From NCBI GenBank assembly GCA_023091665.1, contig JALJCQ010000012.1, positions 3,162,001-3,226,000 of the forward strand: a stretch of DNA of 64,000 nucleotides, in the 5' to 3' direction. The stretch is from Pythium myriotylum (lineage: Eukaryota > Oomycota > Peronosporomycetes > Pythiales > Pythiaceae). Below the pieces are notes generated by a model. It was not told where the DNA came from, searched no databases, and was given only the letters and a program-made list of their open reading frames with translations. The position numbers were made by a program, and so were the translations under genes. Below are positions 57,593 through 64,000 of the stretch, in pieces (positions within the stretch are counted from its first letter, which is position 1; every line of letters begins with the position of its first letter).

Positions 57593-59491
57593 ATGGTCAA
57601 GTTCTGGTCGCTCGCAACGGCCGCCGCGGTCTGCATTGCCGCTGCCACGTCAGTTGACGCTCAAAATGCAGCGGTGCACGCTCCCAACATTCTTGGCGCC
57701 ACGACTGCCACCACCAAGCCAGCGGCGGCGGCAGCCACTCCAGCGAAAGCGTCTACGACAGCAACCAAGCCTGCCGCCGCCGGAACGACTGCTGCTACCA
57801 AGCCTACCGCCGCCGGAACGACTACTGCTACGAAGCCTACCGCAGCTGCAACGGCTGGTACCACCGCGGCCACCAAGCCGACCGCTGGCACCGCTGCCTC
57901 GACCACGCCTGCGTCGAAGGTTACTCTCACGCCACCACCGCAGCTAGCGGCATCTGCTACTTGGGTCTCGAACTTCAAGGCTAAGGCGAAGCAGCCCTCG
58001 TGCTACCGCCGTACGGCCCTTGGCAAGAACCACCCATGCCCTGAAGGCTTCATCTTCGACGGCAAACTGGTATGCTGGGCGCAGTGTCCGATCGACTATC
58101 CAGTGCAGTGCGGCATGGAGTGCCTGCCGCAAAACAAGGACTGTACGCTCAACATCCTCGATAGAGTGAGTGCGGCCGCGGCGGCGGCAGTCAAGACAGC
58201 GACTGGCGGCTTCTTCGGCGAGCTTGTGACTGTCGCGAAAGGAATCACGCGCGGCGTCTCGTGTGCACAGAAGCTCTACGATGCGTCGATTCGTTTGTCG
58301 GAATTCGTCGACCAGATGGATGCGGCCACCAAGACTGGGCCACGAGAGAAGATCGCGGCCCTTGTGGACAAGAGCGACTTGGTGGCGTACGATATCCCAC
58401 TTATCGTCACTACGTGCCTTGGAGAGACGTTGCCCGAAGTGTTCAAAGTCAGCAAGCAGGTACTCAGCGTTGTGCGCCCTCTCGTCGCTGCCATCCTGGA
58501 CAAGACGCTGAGCAAGGAGAATATCAAGGACAAGCTGAAGTACCTCGACTTTCTCAAAAAGTTCATGCCCGGCGGATCGTCTGCTAACACGACACAGGCT
58601 GCAGCGGTCACGGCCGCTCCTGCTGCCGCGACGTTGCCAGCTCTCACGAAGGCTGAAATCGATAAGTTTGGAAAGAGCGGCAACACGTGTGGTCAAACGC
58701 TATCGACATACGTGGGCAAAGTCCAAGACGAGGTCACCAGAATTATGAAAAGCCAACCGACGGCCGATCACGAGTACCTCCAGTATGCCATGCTCAGCTC
58801 TCCGATCGTCCTCACGGATCTTCCAGCGGCTGCATCATCGTGTGGTGCGGGTCTTGGTAGCGCCAAGACTCAGGCCGACCTAGTGACGGCGCTCCAAGTG
58901 ATCGTAGACAAGATCATCGCGTCGGCATTTGATAAATCGGGCGTTTTGGCCAAGCTTGATGGCTACAAGCTGCAAATTGCTCACTTTGGTCTCGTGGGTC
59001 TTTCAGTGATCGATCCGACGGGCATTACGACTTTGGTTGACAAGTTCTTGCGGCCAATTTGTAACGCACCGACGATCAACGTCGCGATTCAGGATGGCCC
59101 AGCTGACAAGGCGCTTGGCATGGAGGCCGTCCAGAAGGCGTTCAACGGATCCACGGGAACGTGGACGACCAAGGGTGACGGCATGTTGACAATCAACTTT
59201 CAGAGTACGGACAAGTACGATGTCCGCGTGAACATCATTTCCGGTGGTACGAAAATCAAGGAGTTCCCGGTCGCTGCAGGTGCCACCGCCAAGTTCACGG
59301 CTCCTCTTAAAACTCTGGCGGGCAAGACGCTGTATCTGGATCGCTGGCGCAAGGGTATTCTCGGTATTCCGGGTACGGGAGGAGGTTCGCTGTTGCTGTG
59401 GGTGCCAAACAATGCCGCAGGGTCGATTGTTTTGAAGGTGCCAATCAACAAGACCAAGTTCTTCGACAAGGAAACTGCCGTCGTGAAGTAA
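57593..59491 (+). CDS. Secreted Cys-rich/Ala-Thr linker protein, copy C
   Basis: A 632-residue member of the same family as copies A, B and D and the most diverged of the four. Signal peptide MVKFWSLATAAAVCIAAATS; a longer Thr/Ala/Pro/Lys linker (residues 38-120) built from repeats like KPTAAGTTTAT; then the seven-Cys module (CYRRTALGK ... CWAQCPIDYP ... CGMECLPQNKDC), the helical middle and the same C terminus (LDRWRKGILGIPGTGGG ... VPINKTKFFDKE). Linker repeats explain the extra length. It is arranged tail to tail with copy D, 645 bases apart. Function unknown; secretion is a confident inference. Confidence 0.85.
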   Translation: MVKFWSLATAAAVCIAAATSVDAQNAAVHAPNILGATTATTKPAAAAATPAKASTTATKPAAAGTTAATKPTAAGTTTATKPTAAATAGTTAATKPTAGTAASTTPASKVTLTPPPQLAASATWVSNFKAKAKQPSCYRRTALGKNHPCPEGFIFDGKLVCWAQCPIDYPVQCGMECLPQNKDCTLNILDRVSAAAAAAVKTATGGFFGELVTVAKGITRGVSCAQKLYDASIRLSEFVDQMDAATKTGPREKIAALVDKSDLVAYDIPLIVTTCLGETLPEVFKVSKQVLSVVRPLVAAILDKTLSKENIKDKLKYLDFLKKFMPGGSSANTTQAAAVTAAPAAATLPALTKAEIDKFGKSGNTCGQTLSTYVGKVQDEVTRIMKSQPTADHEYLQYAMLSSPIVLTDLPAAASSCGAGLGSAKTQADLVTALQVIVDKIIASAFDKSGVLAKLDGYKLQIAHFGLVGLSVIDPTGITTLVDKFLRPICNAPTINVAIQDGPADKALGMEAVQKAFNGSTGTWTTKGDGMLTINFQSTDKYDVRVNIISGGTKIKEFPVAAGATAKFTAPLKTLAGKTLYLDRWRKGILGIPGTGGGSLLLWVPNNAAGSIVLKVPINKTKFFDKETAVVK

Positions 59492-60135
59492 ACAGAATGG
59501 ACTTGTTTTTGGAATGCGTAGCCATCTGATCTTATAACTGGAACAACCCACCAAATGTCGCGATTGCTGTCCATGTGTTGGGTTGTAGGGTTTCAGCTGG
59601 ACAAACTATTTAATAAAGTTTGTCATTTCGTATAAGATACGGGTGGGCTGTTGCGTGTTGGCCTTGTGAGCACAAAAGGAACTCACAACGCCCACACCGA
59701 ACAGCCCGCCAGCCTCCCAGGGAAGATGATGAGAGCCTATTGCCTCGAGAGATCGGAGCGCGCTGAGATTGACACCAATGACGAGGGTGAGCACATGCTG
59801 TGTGCGACAAGTGCGAAGCATGATTTGAGAAACGACCCAAGCGAAGGACAACTTTTCCTGGTAAAGCCGAGAAATTTGCGTTATTCTGCGCAGAAAGGGC
59901 ATTATAACAGTCAGCTCAAATCGAGTATTTCATACACTGTTTATTGTTTTCGCAAGCACTTCTGCAAGGGATCGGTTTTGATTTGTGTATCAGTATTGTG
60001 TCGGCCTTACCACGGACTTCGAAGTCGTGGATTCGTGGACGACAGACAGAACTCAACAAGTACTACGAAGCATTGCCAGATTATCCACAAGACTAACGCT
60101 CCGACAACATGCATGCCCAAGGATCTCAATCCTTA

Positions 60136-62058
60136 TTACGCTTCCTTGTCGAAGAACTTGGTCGGATTGATCGGGACATTGAGCACCAGCGAACCTGTAG
60201 GTGTGGAAGGCACCCACACCAACAACGAACCACCGCCCGTGCCGGGAATACCGAAGAGACCCTTGCGCCAGCGATCGAGGTAGAGCGTCTTGCCTGCGAA
60301 CTCGGACAGTGGCTTGGTGAACGTGACAGTTGCGCCAACGGCAACTGGAACTCCGTATACCTTCTTACCACCCGAAATGACGTTCACATCCACGGGGTAC
60401 TTATCAACACTCTTGAACGTGATCGTGAGCTTTCCGTCGCCCGCACTCTTCCACGTGCCCGTGGCACCACTGAAGGCCTTCTGCACCGTCTCGAGACCGA
60501 GAGCCTTATCAGCTGGACCATCGGCAATCGCGGTCTTGTACGCGGTTGGTGAGCAGATTGGCTGCAAGAAAGTGCGTACCATGGAGGCGATGCCCGTCGG
60601 GTCCATGATGGCCACTACGTCGAGACTGAGCTGCGCGATGACGAGCTTGTATTTCGTAAGCGTGACGAGTGCTTTCTTCGGGTCGATGGCCGATACGATG
60701 ATCTTGTCGACCATGACCTGCACGGCGGTGATGATCTCACCGCGGGTCTGGACGCCGTCCGGTGCGTTCTCCTTCCAGCATCCCGTGGTAGCGGCCGGGA
60801 GCTCGTCGAGCACAAGTGGCGAGTTGAGGATCAAGAACTGCACGTACTCGATCGGACTTCCGGGTTTGTTCTTGATCACGTCTTCAACCTTTTCCTTAAC
60901 CTTGCTGATGTAGTCTTTGATTTGGGCACCGCACGTTGCACCAGCACCGACGATCCCCTGGATGTCTTTATCCGTGAGTGTCGGGAGCTTCTTGGCGCTG
61001 GCTTGCGTGGTGGAGGTCGTGTTGGCGGCGGCCTTCTTGAACATCTTGAAGAAGTTGAGCTTGTCCTTGAGGTTGGTCTTGGAGAACTTTTCGTCGATGA
61101 TGGCAGTGACGAGCGGCTTGACGACGTAGAGGATGTCGTTGGCGGCCTCGAGGGCTTTCGGCACGTCCACGCCGATACACGAGGCGACAGCGACTGGCAA
61201 ATCGTAGATCACAAAGTCGCTCTTGTCAACGAGCGACTTGACCTGCTCGCGCGTCGTGAGCTTGCCCTGGGTCTGGAGATCATCCAGATAACCCATGATC
61301 TTTTGAGTGACATCGTAGACACTCTGCGCACAAGCGACGCCAATCTGGACTCCCTTGGCGGCCTTGGTGAGCTTACCGAAGAAGCCACCTGTGGCCATGC
61401 TGAGTGCGACATTCGCAACCGCGCTCATCTTGGTGGTCACCTCGACGAGGCAGTCTTTGTTCTGTGGGAGACACTCCATGCCACACTGCACTGGGTACTC
61501 GATGGGACACTGCGCCCAGCACGTGAGCACGTTGTCGAAGTTGTATCCCACGGGACACTGCTTGCTCTTGGCGAAAGCCGTGCGGCGGTAGCAGGCCTTG
61601 TCGGTGGGCTTGGCCTTGAAGTTGGAGACCCACGAGGCGGAGCTGGTGACCGGCTTAGCTGTCGTGGTAGCAGGTGCAGGGGATGATGCAACTGGTTTGG
61701 TTGCCACTGCAGGCGATGGCGCAGTGGGGGCGGCGGCTGGCTTGGCTGCCGCTGCAGGTGTCGCGGCGGCTTGGGCTGCGGGCTTAGCAACCGGTGCAGA
61801 TGCGGCAGCGGCGGGCTTGGCCGCGGGCGTCGTGGCAGCGGCCGGCTTCGCGGCAGTCGCGGTGGCAGGTTTGGCGGCAGCTGCTGCTGGCTTGGTCGCC
61901 GGAGCCGGAGCCGCAGCCGGAGCGGCGGAGGCGGCTCGCTCCTCCGAACCGGGGATCTTGGCGGCGTGCGCGGCAGCGTTCTGGGCATCAACTGCTGGCG
62001 TGGTGGCGACTGCGAGGCAGACCGTGGCGAGAGCGGCGACGGACCAGAGCTTGACCAT
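60136..62058 (-). CDS. Secreted Cys-rich/Ala-Pro linker protein, copy D
   Basis: A 640-residue family member starting at 62058 (MVKLWSVAALATVCLAVATT signal peptide). An upstream in-frame ATG at 62226 belongs to an open leader and precedes no signal. Its Ala-rich linker (about residues 40-140, AAKPA repeats) is far longer than in copies A and B, while the Cys module and C terminus are close to theirs. The segment 60952-61326 is identical base for base to 35822-36196 of copy A, although the surrounding coding sequence differs at many synonymous sites. That pattern suggests gene conversion. Confidence 0.85.
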   Translation of the reverse strand: MVKLWSVAALATVCLAVATTPAVDAQNAAAHAAKIPGSEERAASAAPAAAPAPATKPAAAAAKPATATAAKPAAATTPAAKPAAAASAPVAKPAAQAAATPAAAAKPAAAPTAPSPAVATKPVASSPAPATTTAKPVTSSASWVSNFKAKPTDKACYRRTAFAKSKQCPVGYNFDNVLTCWAQCPIEYPVQCGMECLPQNKDCLVEVTTKMSAVANVALSMATGGFFGKLTKAAKGVQIGVACAQSVYDVTQKIMGYLDDLQTQGKLTTREQVKSLVDKSDFVIYDLPVAVASCIGVDVPKALEAANDILYVVKPLVTAIIDEKFSKTNLKDKLNFFKMFKKAAANTTSTTQASAKKLPTLTDKDIQGIVGAGATCGAQIKDYISKVKEKVEDVIKNKPGSPIEYVQFLILNSPLVLDELPAATTGCWKENAPDGVQTRGEIITAVQVMVDKIIVSAIDPKKALVTLTKYKLVIAQLSLDVVAIMDPTGIASMVRTFLQPICSPTAYKTAIADGPADKALGLETVQKAFSGATGTWKSAGDGKLTITFKSVDKYPVDVNVISGGKKVYGVPVAVGATVTFTKPLSEFAGKTLYLDRWRKGLFGIPGTGGGSLLVWVPSTPTGSLVLNVPINPTKFFDKEA

Positions 62059-62090
62059 TGTCTTTGGGGTGAGTTGTTCTTCGGAAGCTG

Positions 62091-62109
62091 GCAAGTTGAA
62101 GAATGAGGT
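62091..62109 (-). promoter_or_regulatory. Oomycete-type initiator, copy D
   Basis: On the minus strand CTCATTCTTCAACTTGCC lies about 35-50 bases upstream of the ATG and fits the initiator pattern. Confidence 0.5.
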
Positions 62110-62112
62110 GAA

Positions 62113-63118
62113 CCCGAGCAAGATCGTTTTCCTGCTTGGTTCTCGGGGCGAACGCGCGTATGTGTTCCAGTCCACCGAGATCGAGTATATGGAATTCGGG
62201 TGGGTGCAGCAGGTGGGTGGCTCCACCCAGTGGATGTGGGGGGTTCACCAACTTAATCGTTTCGGCTGGTTTCCGCGAACATGGTATCGGTGCCGACGCA
62301 ACTGGGCGAGTGCGAGTGGCGACGAGGTGGCTGTTCCACCCCGGTTGCCTACTTGTTTACTCGAGATCCAACGAGGTGCCAAATTGTAGTGCCTGAAGAC
62401 GTTTTTATGCACGCGAAACCTGTACGCCGGGTCCAAGTCGGACTCAAAGCTGAGTCCAAAGTCCAAATGAGTCAATGGCAGCTGGATGGAGATGGACGGA
62501 AGGAGGACCAACTTTTAGTCCGTGAATGTTGCTAATACAAGTCTGGACCACAAACTCGAATCACGATGGATGCTCACGAAGCAGTATAAACGCGGCGCTC
62601 ATGCGAGGAGAGATAGAGATAGAGAGACCAATAGCGGACAGAGTGAACAATGCGTGGGAGATGACTTCGAGTTTTCCCACAGTAGATTGCAGTCTACCGA
62701 ATGCTTATCGGAGCCTGCCCCGAGGCGCGACACCCATGTTCCGATCGCTCGAGCAAGATGGCCTGACGAACAAGATGGTCTATCCCACCAGAGAAGAGCC
62801 ATGCTGTACAGAGAACACTGTGCTCTTTGATAATGCCGGACCATTCTGACAATGAACCAAATCCTTTTGGATTCAAACTAGATACACCTGGTCTTGGAAC
62901 CCGGCTCAGCCAAGCATTATCTGTGTGAACGACAGATGGCAGACATTTTGTTCGTCTCCCTCTTCGACAGGCACAATCGGTCTTGTCCACGAACGGCGCG
63001 TGGAGAATCGCAGACTCGTCTTGTTGCGGCAATATAAGAGAATTCGCCAAGATGTGAGTAAATCCAGAAACGTTCGCCAAGAAGTGAAGACGCTCGCCAA
63101 CGAGTGAGTAGCGAACCA
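62113..63118. other. Intergenic region
   Basis: The first 150 bases are the diverged upstream leader of copy D, still alignable with the leader of copies A and B. No gene is supported beyond it. A loose repeat of the word TTCGCCAAG occurs three times at 63038-63105. Confidence 0.5.
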
Positions 63119-63172
63119 ACCAAAAAAACAGATGTACAATTACAAGGTAGGTTCGTCATCTGTTTTTTTGGT
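63119..63172. repeat. Palindrome, 16-bp arms
   Basis: Arms ACCAAAAAAACAGATG (63119-63134) and its reverse complement (63157-63172) around a 22-base spacer. No flanking duplication was found. Confidence 0.9.
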
Positions 63173-63282
63173 AGGGTTTAGATGGCAGAGGGATTAGAGC
63201 ATGATGATGACGATGCATATGAAGTCTATTGAGTTTGACGTGGTGAATCCTAATAGCTTGGCGAAGCTTGCTGTGGGTCCTG

Positions 63283-63898
63283 CTAGCGCTCAACGCAGTC
63301 GGTCTGGGTGGACCACAATGGACGCAGGTCTGTAGCGAGCATGTGACGAAGGTCAGAGTGACCGTTGAGTGAGGTAGGGTGATAAGCGTGCGTGCTGGTT
63401 CGCGAGGCCATCGCGTAGGTGGTCAGCGCGTTCGCCATCGTGAGCTCCGATCGTGGGAGTTGGTGCCAGCGGCAGATGCCGAGGCGGTCGGCTTGGGTGC
63501 GTGCATGGTCGTACAGACGACGCAGATTAGGGCGACGCGGCGGGTGCCGCGTGCGTAGATAAATAAATTCCATTACACTTAGGGGGGGGGGGGTTACTTC
63601 TCTAAGTGTAATGGAATTTATTTATCGGGTGCCGCGTGCGTAGTAGTCGAAGGATAACGCCGTTGGAGCCGCCTACTTCAACGTGGTCAATGCGGAGCGA
63701 GTGAGCGGCATGTAGGCCAGCAAGGAGACGTCGGAAGGCAGCTTGGTTGGGCGTCATGGTGCTCGAGTCAAGACAGACCGCTAAACTCCAGACGATGGAT
63801 GCTTCCCCTGACGCTGGGGTGTAGCGCACAAGCACAGCTCCGGCTCCTCCGGGGCCGGGGTTGCGAGGAGTATCTCTAGCAAATAGAACCAGATGCAT
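63283..63898 (-). pseudogene. RNase H-like gene, degenerate and interrupted
   Basis: Two minus-strand frames (63898-63626 and 63558-63283) join into one RNase H-like protein when a 67-base foldback insertion and one copy of its 18-base flanking repeat are removed. Recognisable blocks are RNPGPGGAGAVLV, MTPNQAAFRRLLAGLHAA, HVEVGGSN, and RSELTMANALTTYAM. Compared with active retroelement RNases H, the four acidic positions appear changed (Ala near FARD, QAA for QAE, GGS for GDS, MAN for MAD). It was probably inactive before the insertion. The gene may extend past the window end. Confidence 0.6.
63559..63625. mobile_element. 67-bp foldback insertion with 18-bp flanking duplication
   Basis: 24-bp perfect inverted arms (63559-63582, 63602-63625; ATAAATAAATTCCATTACAC...) enclose about 11 G and TTACTTCT. 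The flanks 63541-63558 and 63626-63643 are identical (CGGGTGCCGCGTGCGTAG), and only one copy is needed by the RNase H-like reading frame. Confidence 0.85.
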
Positions 63899-64000
63899 CG
63901 TTATCGATGGCAGTTGGTGTACGACCGGGCGGTGGCACGGGGTTCTCGGACTTAATACGAAGTCGAAACTCGTCTATGGCAGCGAGGTGGCACTTGGGGG

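Overview
This window looks like nuclear DNA from an oomycete (Phytophthora/Pythium-like water mould). The evidence is introns of about 67-120 bp with GT..AG ends, GC-rich genes in lower-GC spacers, Inr-like start sites (YTCANTYY) about 20-55 bases upstream of ATGs, a secreted PAN/Apple-type protein, and a characteristic mix of eroded transposons. No species call is possible from the sequence alone.

Layout. Positions 1-29.7 kb are a transposon graveyard. In order it holds a pogo/Tigger-like relic (1.1-1.8 kb), a piggyBac-like relic (2.6-3.4 kb), BED-finger/hAT-like and DDE fragments (5.7-7.5 kb), a LINE with an open reverse transcriptase (9.1-12.2 kb), and a MULE bounded by inverted terminal repeats (13.0-18.0 kb). 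Further right lie a decayed unknown gene (20.7-21.6 kb), a Tc1/IS630-like relic (21.7-22.8 kb) and a second, more eroded MULE-type copy (25.9-28.2 kb). Both MULE copies combine a SWIM-finger transposase with a Ulp1/SUMO-type cysteine protease. In the better copy the reading frames can be joined across introns into one gene.

Positions 29.7-42.4 kb form a mirror-image locus. A small secreted Cys-rich gene and a large secreted protein gene occur on both sides of a 2.2 kb spacer. The two central 2,098-bp arms align without gaps and show no difference in any line compared. The left arm is interrupted by a LINE fragment that splits the small gene and by a block holding a broken ubiquitin-hydrolase-like gene.

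Positions 42.6-53.7 kb are ordinary host genes: a cytochrome P450, an OST3/OST6-type oligosaccharyltransferase subunit, a leucine-rich-repeat protein and phosphoacetylglucosamine mutase. At 57.6-62.1 kb lie two more members of the large secreted family, arranged tail to tail. One shares a 375-bp identical tract with the mirror-image copies. The window ends in a degenerate RNase H-like gene interrupted by a 67-bp foldback insertion flanked by an 18-bp direct repeat.

Two themes recur: short near-perfect palindromes (nine noted), and long C or G homopolymers that often fall where transposon homology breaks.
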